In this document: positions 42,397 through 51,489 of the stretch, in pieces
Numbering within the stretch: the first letter of the stretch is position 1
Layout of the letters: the number at the start of each line of letters is the position of its first letter
Source of the DNA: Korobacter sp963758505
GTDB lineage: Bacteria; Acidobacteriota; Terriglobia; Terriglobales; Acidobacteriaceae
Reading direction: 5' to 3'
Assembly (NCBI GenBank): GCA_963758505.1
Contig: CAVWVJ010000001.1
Coordinates: 1,736,001 to 1,800,000, forward strand
Length of the DNA: 64,000 nt
Notes under the pieces: generated by a model
The model's database searches: none
Told to the model about the DNA's origin: nothing
What the model saw: the letters and a program-made list of their open reading frames with translations, nothing else
Made by a program: the position numbers and the translations under genes

Positions 42397-43359
42397 CTAT
42401 CGATCCAGCAGCATGGTCAGCAGCGCCATTCTGACACACAGGCCATTGGCAGCCTGGCGGAAATAGAAGGCGCGGGGGTCGGAATCGACGGTTTTGTCGA
42501 GTTCGACGGTCCTCGGAAGCGGGTGCAGGATCATCGCATCGGTCTTCAGCTTCCTGAGGACGCTGGAGTCGATGGCATACTTCATTTGGCTCGCCACGCT
42601 ACTTACACGTTCGGGGCGGATGCGGGTCTGGTAAACCACGTCGACCTCGCCCACGACGCGCTCGATGTCCGATTCGATTTCGTATTTCACCTCGTGGCGA
42701 TCGAGATATTGCAAAATGTCGTCCTTCATCTGCAACTCGGGTGGACTGACGAAGTAGATCTTGACGCGGTCAAACTTGGCCAGCAGGTAGGCCAACGAAC
42801 GCACCGTACGTCCGCGGTCGAGCTCGCCAATGAAGGCGACGCTGAGTCCCTCGATGGGGCGTTCGCGGTAGATGGTGAAGAGGTCGAGCAGGGCCTGGGT
42901 GGGGTGCTGGCCGCCGTCGCCGTCGCCCGCATTGATGACGGGAACCGGGGAAACCGCCGCCGCGCGCGCTGCTCCGCCCTCCTGATGGTGGCGGATGACG
43001 ATGACATCGCAGTAGCTGGCGATGATGCGGATGGAATCCTCGACCTGCTCGCTCTCAACGGCGGACGAAAAGACACGCGCCTGCTCGGTGGAGAGCACGC
43101 GGCCGCCGAGGCGGTGCATGGCTGCCTCGAAGGAGAAGCGGGTGCGGGTCGAGGGCTCGTAAAAGACGCTGGCGAGGATGCGGTTCTGATAATCGAGCGT
43201 ACCTCCGCGGGCGACGATCCGTTCCATCACGCGGACCCGGTCGAACAATTCCATCAGCAGCGGCAGGGTGAACTGCTGCGACTCGACAACGTGACGAAGG
43301 CTCAAAGAGGCGTTCGCCGGACTGGGTGATCGTTTCGTGGCTGTTTCAATCAACTGCAT
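42397..43359 (-). CDS. pyrB: Aspartate carbamoyltransferase-type enzyme
   Basis: 320 residues from ATG 43359 (AAGGTGA upstream); a longer frame to 43431 overlaps carbamate kinase and is rejected. Carbamoyl-phosphate motif FYEPSTRTRFSFEAAMHRLG near residue 70, RHHQEGGAARAA, INAGDGDGGQHPTQALLDLF, IGELDRGRTVRSLAYLL, and MILHPLPRTVELDKTVDSDP. These are ATCase rather than OTCase signatures. No pyrI, pyrC or other pyrimidine gene is near; instead it lies with carbamate kinase and OTCase, so it may work in catabolic direction or supply carbamoyl-aspartate. Confidence 0.88.
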   Translation of the reverse strand: MQLIETATKRSPSPANASLSLRHVVESQQFTLPLLMELFDRVRVMERIVARGGTLDYQNRILASVFYEPSTRTRFSFEAAMHRLGGRVLSTEQARVFSSAVESEQVEDSIRIIASYCDVIVIRHHQEGGAARAAAVSPVPVINAGDGDGGQHPTQALLDLFTIYRERPIEGLSVAFIGELDRGRTVRSLAYLLAKFDRVKIYFVSPPELQMKDDILQYLDRHEVKYEIESDIERVVGEVDVVYQTRIRPERVSSVASQMKYAIDSSVLRKLKTDAMILHPLPRTVELDKTVDSDPRAFYFRQAANGLCVRMALLTMLLDR

Positions 43360-43408
43360 GTCATTATCACCTTTGCCGGGCTGCTGCCGGCCGCTCCCGC
43401 TGACCGGA

Positions 43409-44398
43409 TTAACGAATGCTCGGCATCTCAATTACCTTGTTGACAACTTTCTGCGGAACATCGGCATAGATGTGGGTTCCGGCGCTGCCCCGCACGGCAG
43501 CCTCGAGAAACTCGAACGAGGTGATGACCGCCTCGTTTCCGCCGCTCTCCAGGAAGCGCAGCACGGACTCGACTTTCGGGCCCATGTTGCCGGGCGGGAA
43601 ATGACCCGCCTCGTAATAAGCGGCCAATTCTCCCGCGCTCACCGCCCGCAGCGGTATTTGGCCCGGCTTGCGATAGTCCAGGTAAACGTAATCCGTGTCG
43701 GTGGAAATTGCGAAAAGATCGACGTTCAGTTCGGTAGCAAGCAGCGATGAGGCGCGGTCCTTGTCGATGACCGCCTCGACGCCGTGCAGTATGCCGTGCT
43801 GGCGAATGACCGGGATCCCGCCGCCTCCGGTGGAGATCACCAGCACCCCCTGGTGGACGAGGTCGCAAATGACATCCACTTCAAGAATTTCAATCGGCTC
43901 CGGCGAGGGCACGACGCGTCGGTAGCCGCGGGCCGCATCTTCCACGATGCTCCAGCCAAGATTGCGGTGCTTGTCTTCCGCATCGGCGCGTGAATAGAAG
44001 GGGCCGATGGGCTTGGTGGGGTGATGCATCGCGGGGTCTTCGGCGGAGACGACGGTCTGCGTGACCAGGCTTACCACGGGCATATCGATGCGCGCTTCCA
44101 TTAACTCGTTACGCAGCGATTGTGCCAGCAAATAGCCGATCTCGCCCTGGCTGGCGGCCCCGCAGACGTCGAGGGTTTGCCCATACACGAGATCGGAGGC
44201 GCGCTCCGAGCGAAGAAGCTGTGCCCCGACTTGGGGGCCATTGCCGTGGGTGATTACCAGCCGGAAGCCGAGCTTCACCAGGCCGACGATCGCCTCGGCC
44301 GTGCGGCGGGTATTCGCCAATTGTTCCTGGATTGTGCCCTTCTCGCCTGCACGAATCAGAGAGTTGCCGCCCACTGCGATCAAAGCAGTCTTCGACAT
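43409..44398 (-). CDS. arcC: Carbamate kinase
   Basis: 329 residues. Reaction: carbamoyl phosphate + ADP to carbamate + ATP. Family motifs: ALIAVGGNSLIRAGEKG, VITHGNGPQVGAQLLRSERA, PTKPIGPFY, GYRRVVPSPEPIEILE, VISTGGGGIPVIRQHG and the DKDRASSLLA nucleotide-site stretch, KVESVLRFLESGGNEAVITS. Flanked by ornithine and aspartate carbamoyltransferases, so it likely harvests ATP from carbamoyl phosphate. 105 bases with a REP copy separate it from the upstream OTCase gene. Confidence 0.95.
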   Translation of the reverse strand: MSKTALIAVGGNSLIRAGEKGTIQEQLANTRRTAEAIVGLVKLGFRLVITHGNGPQVGAQLLRSERASDLVYGQTLDVCGAASQGEIGYLLAQSLRNELMEARIDMPVVSLVTQTVVSAEDPAMHHPTKPIGPFYSRADAEDKHRNLGWSIVEDAARGYRRVVPSPEPIEILEVDVICDLVHQGVLVISTGGGGIPVIRQHGILHGVEAVIDKDRASSLLATELNVDLFAISTDTDYVYLDYRKPGQIPLRAVSAGELAAYYEAGHFPPGNMGPKVESVLRFLESGGNEAVITSFEFLEAAVRGSAGTHIYADVPQKVVNKVIEMPSIR

Positions 44399-44430
44399 AA
44401 GTCACTCACCCGGGAGGGCGCGGATTAGGA

Positions 44431-44470
44431 CCCATCCTCTGGCCGAAGCCAGAAGGATGGGGCACCCACA
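44431..44470. repeat. REP-like palindrome, copy B
   Basis: CCCATCCTCTGG at 44431-44442 pairs with CCAGAAGGATGGG at 44449-44461. Its right flank AAGGATGGGGCACCCACA is identical to copy A. It lies inside the carbamoyl-phosphate cluster, between carbamate kinase and OTCase genes. Confidence 0.7.
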
Positions 44471-44503
44471 GATCGGATCACCCACCGCCTTCCCGGGTCC
44501 CGT

Positions 44504-45478
44504 TTACCGCACCAACTCCAACTCCTGCGGCGCACTGAGTTCATGCGCAACCGACGATTCTTCGCGCATCAACTCGAGCATGATCGCCTTTTGTGCGTGG
44601 AGGCGATTCTCCGCCTCCGGAAACACGAACGACCGGGGCGAGTCGATGACCTCATCGGTTACCTCATCGCCGCGGTGCGCGGGCAAGCAATGCATAAAGA
44701 TGGCGTCGGCCTTGGCCTTTGCGAAGAGCTTGGCGTTCACCTGATAGGGCAGGAAGATCTGGCGGCGCAGTGCGGCCTCCGATTCCTGGCCCATGCTGGT
44801 CCAGACGTCGGTGTAGAGCACGTCGGCGTCTTTGGCCGCTGCTACCGGATCGTTGGTGACGATGCAACTCCCGCCGTTTTCCGAGGCCCGGGCCTTCGCC
44901 CATTCGAAGGCGGCGCGATCGGGCTCGTAGCCATCCGGAGTCGCCACGGCTACGTGGACGCCGAGTTGCGCACCGGCAAACATCAGCGAATGCGCGACGT
45001 TGTTGCCGTCGCCGATGTACGCAAGCTTCAGCCCGGTGAGCCGTCCTTTAGCTTCAAAGATCGTCATGTAATCCGCCATCGCCTGGCAGGGGTGGCTGTA
45101 ATCGGTAAGTCCGTTGATGACGGGAATACTGGCGAAGGACGCCATGTCCTCGACGATCTTGTGGGCAAAGGTGCGAATCATGATGCCCTGCACCATGCGC
45201 TCAAGGTTCTTGGCGACGTCGTAAACGCTCTCGCGTTTGCCGAGGTTGATTTCGGCGGGCGAGAGATAGATGGAGAAGCCGCCCAGCTGCTGGATGCCCA
45301 CATCGAACGAGACGCGGGTACGCAGCGAGGGCTTTTCGAAGATGAGCGCGAGGGTCTTACCGCGCAACGCTCGCGAGTACGCTGCCGGCATGGCTTTGAT
45401 GCTCATGGCCAGGTCGAGCAGGTGGCGGATCTGGCGTGGCGTGAAATCGCGAATTGAGAGGAAATCCGTGGCAAACAT
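44504..45478 (-). CDS. argF: Ornithine carbamoyltransferase
   Basis: 324 residues. Signature motifs: IFEKPSLRTRVSFDVGIQQL (carbamoyl-phosphate site), VINGLTDYSHPCQAMADYMT, LKLAYIGDGNNVAHSLMFAG, and FMHCLPAHRGDEVTDEVIDS, where HCLP is the OTCase ornithine loop. Three bases separate it from the upstream GTPase-like gene. In this cluster it probably runs phosphorolysis of citrulline as in the arginine deiminase pathway, although arginine deiminase itself is missing; the anabolic direction remains possible. Confidence 0.94.
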   Translation of the reverse strand: MFATDFLSIRDFTPRQIRHLLDLAMSIKAMPAAYSRALRGKTLALIFEKPSLRTRVSFDVGIQQLGGFSIYLSPAEINLGKRESVYDVAKNLERMVQGIMIRTFAHKIVEDMASFASIPVINGLTDYSHPCQAMADYMTIFEAKGRLTGLKLAYIGDGNNVAHSLMFAGAQLGVHVAVATPDGYEPDRAAFEWAKARASENGGSCIVTNDPVAAAKDADVLYTDVWTSMGQESEAALRRQIFLPYQVNAKLFAKAKADAIFMHCLPAHRGDEVTDEVIDSPRSFVFPEAENRLHAQKAIMLELMREESSVAHELSAPQELELVR

Positions 45479-45481
45479 GCG

Positions 45482-46825
45482 CTACCTCCCTGCCCCGGTG
45501 ACGACCGGCCGGTGGGCGAGCGTGAAGTTCTCGATGAGGTCGGTCAACGCACGTCCGCCGACTTCTTCAACCTCGTAGGAGACGCGCAGGGCGGGCTTTT
45601 CGATCTTGATGGCGCGCGCCAGGTCGATCGGAGTCGCGATCAGCACCAGCTCGCAGGGCGTGTTGGCGATGGTCTGCTCCAGTTCATGCCGCTGCTGGTC
45701 GTTGTAGCCCATTGCAGGCAGAACGCGCCCAAGGTGAGGAAACTTCTCGAAGGTCTTCTTGATCGAGCCGATCGCGAAGGGACGAGGATCGACCATGGTC
45801 GCAGCGCCGAAGTTCTTGGCCGCGACCACACCCGCACCGTACGGCATTTCGCCGTGGGTAAGGGTTGGACCGTCTTCCACCACCAACACGCGCTTGCCGC
45901 GTACCTGCTCGGGATCGGCCACCATGACCTTGCAGGCGGTCTCGATCACCTGAGCGTTGGGATTGAATTTCGCGATGTTCTTGCGAACCGTTTCTACGTT
46001 GTCCCGATTGGCGGTATCGACCTTGTTGATGATCAGGACCGATCCGGCGCGGAAGTTGACCTCGCCGGGATAGTAAGCAAGCTCGTGACCGGGGCGGTGC
46101 GGATCGAGAACGACGATCTGAAGATCGCTCTTGTAGAAAGGAGTGTCATTGTTGCCGCCGTCCCAGAGGATGATGTCGCCTTCGTTTTCGGCCTGGCGAA
46201 GAATCTCTTCGTAATCCACGCCGGCATAAACCGTGCGGCCTTCGATGATGTGGGGTTCGTATTCCTCGCGCTCCTCGATAGTGCAGTCGTGACGGACAAG
46301 GTCGTCGAGGGTGGCGAAGCGTTGCGCGTGCTGCTGGGCGAGATCGCCATAAGGCATGGGGTGGCGGATCACCACGGGATGCCAGTTGTTCTGTTTCAGC
46401 TCGGCGGCTATGCGACGGGAGACGGGACTTTTGCCGCAGCCGGTGCGCACGGCGCAGACGGAAATTACGGGAACTTTCGACTTCAATTCCGTCTTTTCGG
46501 CGCCCAACAGCCAGAAATCCGCGCCGGCGGCGACCGCGCGCGAGGCGAGGTGCATCAGGGTCTCGTGCTTCACATCGCTATAGGAGAAGACGACGACATC
46601 CACTTCCTCGTCGTGAATGATCCTCTCCATCTGGTCTTCTTCCACAATCGGAATTCCCTTGGGGTATTCCTTCCCCGCCAGTTCCGGCGGATAGGTTTTG
46701 TTGGCGATGTCGGGAATCTGGGCGGCGGTGAAGGCTATGACCTGGTACTCAGGGTTGTGGCGAAAGACAACATTGAAGTTATGGAAGTCCCTGCCGGCGG
46801 CTCCGAGAATCAGTACTTTTTTCAT
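45482..46825 (-). CDS. Cyclic 2,3-diphosphoglycerate synthetase-like GTPase/ATPase
   Basis: 447 residues. N-terminal Rossmann-like segment (KKVLILGAAGRDFHNFNVVF), a P-loop in CAVRTGCGKSPVSRRIAAEL near residue 130, IILWDGGNNDTPFYKSDLQI as a Walker-B-like strand, LIINKVDTANRDNVETV (NKxD, GTP specificity) and VVEDGPTLTHGEMPYGAGVV. The family is named for the archaeal enzyme that makes cyclic 2,3-diphosphoglycerate; bacterial members are poorly known. As the first gene of a carbamoyl-phosphate cluster it may phosphorylate or activate a related metabolite. No substrate can be read from the sequence. Confidence 0.85.
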   Translation of the reverse strand: MKKVLILGAAGRDFHNFNVVFRHNPEYQVIAFTAAQIPDIANKTYPPELAGKEYPKGIPIVEEDQMERIIHDEEVDVVVFSYSDVKHETLMHLASRAVAAGADFWLLGAEKTELKSKVPVISVCAVRTGCGKSPVSRRIAAELKQNNWHPVVIRHPMPYGDLAQQHAQRFATLDDLVRHDCTIEEREEYEPHIIEGRTVYAGVDYEEILRQAENEGDIILWDGGNNDTPFYKSDLQIVVLDPHRPGHELAYYPGEVNFRAGSVLIINKVDTANRDNVETVRKNIAKFNPNAQVIETACKVMVADPEQVRGKRVLVVEDGPTLTHGEMPYGAGVVAAKNFGAATMVDPRPFAIGSIKKTFEKFPHLGRVLPAMGYNDQQRHELEQTIANTPCELVLIATPIDLARAIKIEKPALRVSYEVEEVGGRALTDLIENFTLAHRPVVTGAGR

Positions 46826-46939
46826 GTGGATAAGAAAGCGTCATTAGACCCATGATGTGGGGACACTTTTCTCCGCCAGCATGGTGCTGCCGCCGCGGTT
46901 TTTCGGCAGTGAGGGCTGTCACATAGCGGGGTGAGGTGA

Positions 46940-46978
46940 CCCACCCTATCGCGGGCGCGACAAGAGTGGGCCAACCCA
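46940..46978. repeat. REP-like palindrome, copy C
   Basis: CCCACCCTATCGC at 46940-46952 pairs imperfectly with GCGACAAGAGTGGG at 46957-46970, followed by CCAACCCA. It has the same design as copies A and B, in the control region of the GTPase-like gene. Confidence 0.6.
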
Positions 46979-46985
46979 AATGCAG

Positions 46986-48944
46986 TTACTGCTCAAGTAA
47001 GTAGGTTTTGACGAACATGACTTCGGCGTCGAAGAGAAAGTCCTGGTTCTTCTTCTTGGCGTAGCCATGGCCTTCGTCGTTGGCCATGAGGAACCAGGTC
47101 GGAGTTCCCTGGGCGTTGAGCTTATCGAGGATCTGCCGCGATTCGGTCCAGGGCACGCGGGGATCGTTCTTGCCCACTACGGCGAAGATCGGCTTGTGCA
47201 TGGCGTCGAGGTGGTTCATGGGCGCGATTTTTTCGAGATAGGCACGCATCTTGGGATCGCGTTCGTCGCCGTACTCCGCCCGGCGGAGGTCGCGGCGGTA
47301 GGCCTCGGTGTGCTCGAGGAAGGTGACGAGGTTCGACATGCCGACGATGGGCAGCGCGCAACGGATCTTGTCGTTGTAGAAGGCCGAGACCGCCCAGGTC
47401 ATGTGGCCGCCGTAGCTGCCGCCATAGGCCATGATGTGCGTGGCATCGAGCGATGGCTGGGTGCCGATCCAATCGAGCAGCGCACCGATATCCTTGTAGG
47501 TGTCGTCGCGGTGGAAGCCGTTGTCGAGTTTGCTGAAGGTTTTGCCGTAGCCGGTCGATCCGCGGACGTTCGGATACAGCAGGGCCACGCCCATCTCATT
47601 GAGGAAGTAGTTGTTGCGCCCCAGATAAACCGGGCGGGACTGGCCCTCCGGACCGCCGTGGATGACAACAATGACGGGACGTTTGCCGGGAAACTTTTTG
47701 GCATCGGGCTGATACAGGAAGCCGGTAATCTCCTTGCCGTCGAAGCTCTTCCACTTGACCAGTTCCGGCTCGACGAAGTTCGAAGCGTTGAGGCCGCCGG
47801 TTTCGCTCGTGGTCCAGCGCTCCACCTTACCGGTAGGAATTTCAACCGAATAGACATCGTTGGGAGACTTTGCAGAGGCAACACCGACGGCGACGATTTT
47901 TCCATCGCGATGGATTTTGGCACCGGAAAGTACGCCATTGGGAAGGCCCGCAACGGGATGGAATTTGCCGCTCGCCGTATCCATCAGGTAGAGCTTGCCG
48001 ATGCCGTTTTCGTCGGTGACGAATGCGATCGTCTTTCCATCTTCGCTGAGGTCGTATTCCTCCACGTCCCAAGGGATGGAGGAGGTGAGGAACTTCGGCT
48101 TCATCGTCGCAAGATCGAAATAAGCGAGACGGTGAAACTCCGAATCGAGGTCAGTCGTCATATACGCACCGCGGCCGTCGCGGGAGAACTGCGGGTGGGA
48201 GTAACTGACCTCGTTCTCCGCCGATTGCTTGGGCGTGAGCTGCTTCTTCTCTCCCGAGGCCACATCGACGGTGTAAACGTTGGTTTGGTTGATGGAGATG
48301 AACTCGGTCAGTAAAAGCTGTTTGCCATCGTGCGACCAGTCGGCCGGCGCCCATCCGCCGCCCTCGAGCTGGACCAGCATGTGATCGGTCTTGGGATCGG
48401 AGGTGTCCATGATCCAGAGATCGTTGTCTTTGTTGTTGCGGCGCGTCGAGGAGTAGGCGATCCGGCTGTCGTCGTGGGCGAAGAGCATCTCGGTGTTGCG
48501 CGACTTGCCGTCGGTGAGCAGGGTGATGTCGCCGTTCTCCAGGTTGTAGCGATAGAACTGGTACCACTCGCCACCGCCGACATCCTTGGAGAAGACGAAA
48601 TAGTGGCCCTTGGGTTCGAACTGTGCTCCGGAGACACGATCGGCGTAGAAGGTCATCTGCTCGCGCTCGCCGCCCGGCATCTTCACCCAATGCACTTGCG
48701 GAACGTCGCCAAAGCGCGTACCGATCAACATCTCGTGCCGGAAGGGATGCCAGTCGAAGAAGCTGGCCGTGCGGTAGTCGCCGTAGCGGCGCGTCTGCTC
48801 ATCGATGGCGACCGGAATCGGGGGAATCTTTTCGATGACGAGATTGTCGCCCGGCGTGAGCGTGGCCGACGGTGCGGCGGATTGCGAGTATGCGCAGATG
48901 GAGAGCGCGAGTAGAACGCAGCTAAGAAGAGCTTTGATTTTCAA
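46986..48944 (-). CDS. Secreted S9 prolyl-oligopeptidase-family peptidase
   Basis: 652 residues with a signal peptide (LLSCVLLALSICAYSQSAA). The N-terminal seven-blade propeller (about 50-390) contains WD40/TolB-like blades (DSRIAYSSTRRNNKDNDLWI; DLSEDGKTIAFVTDENGIGK). The C-terminal alpha/beta hydrolase has VVIHGGPEGQSRPVYLGRNN, LYPNVRGSTGYGKTFSKLDN, the nucleophile Ser in MAYGGSYGGHMTWAVSAF near 528, the Asp in VVGKNDPRVPWTESRQI and the His in ANDEGHGYAKKKNQ. It is expected to cleave short peptides in the periplasm. Confidence 0.93.
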   Translation of the reverse strand: MKIKALLSCVLLALSICAYSQSAAPSATLTPGDNLVIEKIPPIPVAIDEQTRRYGDYRTASFFDWHPFRHEMLIGTRFGDVPQVHWVKMPGGEREQMTFYADRVSGAQFEPKGHYFVFSKDVGGGEWYQFYRYNLENGDITLLTDGKSRNTEMLFAHDDSRIAYSSTRRNNKDNDLWIMDTSDPKTDHMLVQLEGGGWAPADWSHDGKQLLLTEFISINQTNVYTVDVASGEKKQLTPKQSAENEVSYSHPQFSRDGRGAYMTTDLDSEFHRLAYFDLATMKPKFLTSSIPWDVEEYDLSEDGKTIAFVTDENGIGKLYLMDTASGKFHPVAGLPNGVLSGAKIHRDGKIVAVGVASAKSPNDVYSVEIPTGKVERWTTSETGGLNASNFVEPELVKWKSFDGKEITGFLYQPDAKKFPGKRPVIVVIHGGPEGQSRPVYLGRNNYFLNEMGVALLYPNVRGSTGYGKTFSKLDNGFHRDDTYKDIGALLDWIGTQPSLDATHIMAYGGSYGGHMTWAVSAFYNDKIRCALPIVGMSNLVTFLEHTEAYRRDLRRAEYGDERDPKMRAYLEKIAPMNHLDAMHKPIFAVVGKNDPRVPWTESRQILDKLNAQGTPTWFLMANDEGHGYAKKKNQDFLFDAEVMFVKTYLLEQ

Positions 48945-49191
48945 GAGCGTCTCCGGTGGAGGCAGTCGAGGAGCGGATCATTCTACCCCGGGCACGAACC
49001 TCGGTCCTTCCTGGCAATGGGACCCAGTCTGCCGGCGATCCGCGACCTACCTCACAACCCTATGTGATAGGGGTCACTTCCCTGTGGTCAATTGCAATGG
49101 ACAATCGATCCACGCTGGGGTTGAGAAACATCTTGGCGAAAAATCAGCCCGGCGACCCCTGGATTCAGGGTAGCCGGAAGCGAGGTAGCCA

Positions 49192-49479
49192 ATGGCACGT
49201 GGTTCCGTGCAGATCGTGGTGGAACGATGTAAAGCCTGCGGGTTTTGCGTTGAATTCTGCCCGACGAAGGTCCTGGAGCTGTCCTCCGCATTCAACTCGA
49301 AGGGATATCACCCTCCCCACGCTACCCATCCCGAAAAATGCAGCGGCTGCGATTTATGCGGGATGTACTGCCCGGATTTCGCCATCTACGGCTTCCGCAT
49401 GAAACAAGAGGCGAAGACGACCGAAGAGGCAGCGGAACCGGCGTCCGAATCGACCGAGGAGGCTTCCGATGCAAGCTGA
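49192..49479 (+). CDS. korD: 2-oxoacid:ferredoxin oxidoreductase, delta (ferredoxin) subunit
   Basis: 95 residues; Shine-Dalgarno GAGGT upstream. Two 4Fe-4S motifs: CKACGFCVEFCP and CSGCDLCGMYCP, the paired-cluster layout of the delta subunit that passes electrons to free ferredoxin. The last 20 residues are Glu/Ala-rich. First of four overlapping genes (D-A-B-C), the arrangement of methanogen-type KorDABC and VorDABC. The substrate, 2-oxoglutarate or a branched 2-oxoacid, is not fixed by sequence. Confidence 0.9.
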   Translation: MARGSVQIVVERCKACGFCVEFCPTKVLELSSAFNSKGYHPPHATHPEKCSGCDLCGMYCPDFAIYGFRMKQEAKTTEEAAEPASESTEEASDAS

Positions 49480-50626
49480 TCCCGCAGGGGTCCTGACCGG
49501 CTCCCACTTTCTGGATGGCGACCATGCCTGTTGCGAAGGAGCTTTGGCGGCAGGCGCCCGTTTTTCGGCCGGATATCCGATCACTCCATCGACCGAAGTT
49601 GTAGAGCGCTTCGCCGCCCGCATACCGAAGGTGGGCGGCACGTTCATCCAGATGGAAGACGAACTGGCAGCCTCGATCACGATCCAGGGTGCGGTATGGG
49701 GAGGCGCAAAGGCCTTCACCGTCACCTCCGGCCCGGGCTTCTCGTTGATGATGGAACACCTGGGTTACGCGGTGATGACGGAAACGCCGTGCGTGTTCGT
49801 GAATGTGCAACGCGGCGGCCCATCGACCGGCTTACCGACTCTGCCGGCACAGGGCGACATGATGCAGGCGCGCTGGGGTTCGCACGGCGATTACGAGATC
49901 ATTGCGATCTGCCCGAACTCTCCGCAGGAATGTTTTGACCTCACCATCAAAGCCTTCAACTATGCGGAAAAATATCGCACTCCCGTCTTGATGATGATGG
50001 ACGAGGTGGTGGGACACATGACCGAGAAGGTCGTGATTCCCTCCGCCGACCAGATCGAGATCGAACCGCGGCACTTCACGACCAAAGACCCCAACAACTT
50101 CCATCTTTATGCCCCGGACGAACACGACGTGCCGGAGATGGCGCACCTCGGCCAGGGTTTCTCGATGCACGTAACCGGACTGACGCACGACGATCGTGGC
50201 TATCCGAACATGACGCCCAGCGTGCAGGACACGCTGATGAAGCGCCTGCAAGGCAAGATCCGCAATCACGTGGACGAGATCACGCTTTATGAAGAGAGGG
50301 AGATCGAGGGAGCCGATGTCGTCGTTGTCTCTTACGGAATCACCTCACGGGTGGCACAACGGGCGATCGACCTCGCGAAGGATCGCGGGCTGAAGGTGGG
50401 AAGCTTCCGCATCATCACCGCATGGCCATTCCCCGAAAAGCAGATCCGGGAAATCGCCGGCAAGGTGAAGGCGCTGGTAGTTCCAGAGCTCAACCTCGGG
50501 CAGATGGTTCGTGAAGTGGAGCGGGCGGCCAACGGACAATGCAAAACGCGCATGGTATCCCATGCCGGGGGCAGCGTGCACCGGCCTGACGACATTCTGA
50601 ACGCAATCGTGGAGGTGCTGCAATGA
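49469..50626 (+). CDS. korA: 2-oxoacid:ferredoxin oxidoreductase, alpha subunit
   Basis: 385 residues; overlaps korD by 11 bases. Family pattern: HACCEGALAAGARFSAGYPI, TPSTEVVERFAARIPK, FIQMEDELAASITIQGAVWG, GAKAFTVTSGPGFSLMMEHL, VFVNVQRGGPSTGLPTLPAQ, and the C-terminal LVVPELNLGQMVREVERAAN. It carries the pyrimidine-domain and transketolase-C regions; the TPP pyrophosphate end is in KorB. In the complex the oxidative decarboxylation of a 2-oxoacid to the acyl-CoA is coupled to ferredoxin reduction. Confidence 0.94.
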   Translation: MQADPAGVLTGSHFLDGDHACCEGALAAGARFSAGYPITPSTEVVERFAARIPKVGGTFIQMEDELAASITIQGAVWGGAKAFTVTSGPGFSLMMEHLGYAVMTETPCVFVNVQRGGPSTGLPTLPAQGDMMQARWGSHGDYEIIAICPNSPQECFDLTIKAFNYAEKYRTPVLMMMDEVVGHMTEKVVIPSADQIEIEPRHFTTKDPNNFHLYAPDEHDVPEMAHLGQGFSMHVTGLTHDDRGYPNMTPSVQDTLMKRLQGKIRNHVDEITLYEEREIEGADVVVVSYGITSRVAQRAIDLAKDRGLKVGSFRIITAWPFPEKQIREIAGKVKALVVPELNLGQMVREVERAANGQCKTRMVSHAGGSVHRPDDILNAIVEVLQ

Positions 50627-51489
50627 CCCTCGTTCATCCGAGCAGTCCGGTAGAACAGTTCCTGCGCATGGATCGCATCCCGCACATCTGGTGCCCGGGA
50701 TGCGGCATTGGCACCACCGTGAATTGCTTCTCGCGGGCGCTCATCGATTCCGGCATGGACGTGAACCACATGGCCATCGTGAGCGGCATCGGCTGCACTG
50801 GCCGGGTTGCGGGCTATGTGAACCTTGACTCCTTTCACACCACCCACGGGCGCGCCATACCCTTCGCCACCGGATTGAAGCTAGCGAATCCCAAGACGCA
50901 GGTGGTGGTTTACAGCGGCGATGGCGACCTCTTCGCCATCGGCGGAAACCATCTGATCCACGCGGCGCGGCGCAACATCGATCTCAAGGTGATCTGCGTC
51001 AACAACCTGATCTATGCCATGACCGGCGGCCAGACTGGACCGGCAACCCCGGGGGATGTCGTCACTTCAACGGCGCCGTACGGCACCTTCGATCCGGCCT
51101 TCAATCTTCCCTACCTCGTCGAAGCATCAGGTGCAGTCTTCGTGGCTCGGTGGACGACCTTTCATGTCCGGCAAATCACGAAGACCTTGCAGGAAATGTT
51201 CGCCAAAAAGGGCTTTTGCTTCCTCGAAATCGTCTCACCGTGCCCCACCCTTTATCAACGGCGCAACAAAATGGGCGACGGGCTGGACACGATGAAGTAC
51301 TACAAGGCGATGAGCAAGGTGAAGAACGGCGCGCCGACCAACGAAGTCGCACTCAGCCGGCAAGGCGAGATCATCGTTGGCAAGTTTGTGGATCGTGAGC
51401 GCCCCAACTACATGGAACTGATGCAGCACAAACTCGCCGACAGCCTCGGTGACGATTACGTGGAGACGGAGGAACTGTCATGCAGCTAA
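50623..51489 (+). CDS. korB: 2-oxoacid:ferredoxin oxidoreductase, beta (TPP-binding) subunit
   Basis: 288 residues; ATGA overlap with korA. It carries the WCPGCGIG iron-sulphur Cys pair, IVSGIGCTGRVAGYVNLDSF, the TPP-Mg motif VYSGDGDLFAIGGNHLIHAA (GDGD ... N), LIYAMTGGQTGPATPGD, and LEIVSPCPTLYQRRNKM. These are standard beta-subunit features. It joins KorA to form the catalytic core. Confidence 0.95.
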   Translation: MTLVHPSSPVEQFLRMDRIPHIWCPGCGIGTTVNCFSRALIDSGMDVNHMAIVSGIGCTGRVAGYVNLDSFHTTHGRAIPFATGLKLANPKTQVVVYSGDGDLFAIGGNHLIHAARRNIDLKVICVNNLIYAMTGGQTGPATPGDVVTSTAPYGTFDPAFNLPYLVEASGAVFVARWTTFHVRQITKTLQEMFAKKGFCFLEIVSPCPTLYQRRNKMGDGLDTMKYYKAMSKVKNGAPTNEVALSRQGEIIVGKFVDRERPNYMELMQHKLADSLGDDYVETEELSCS

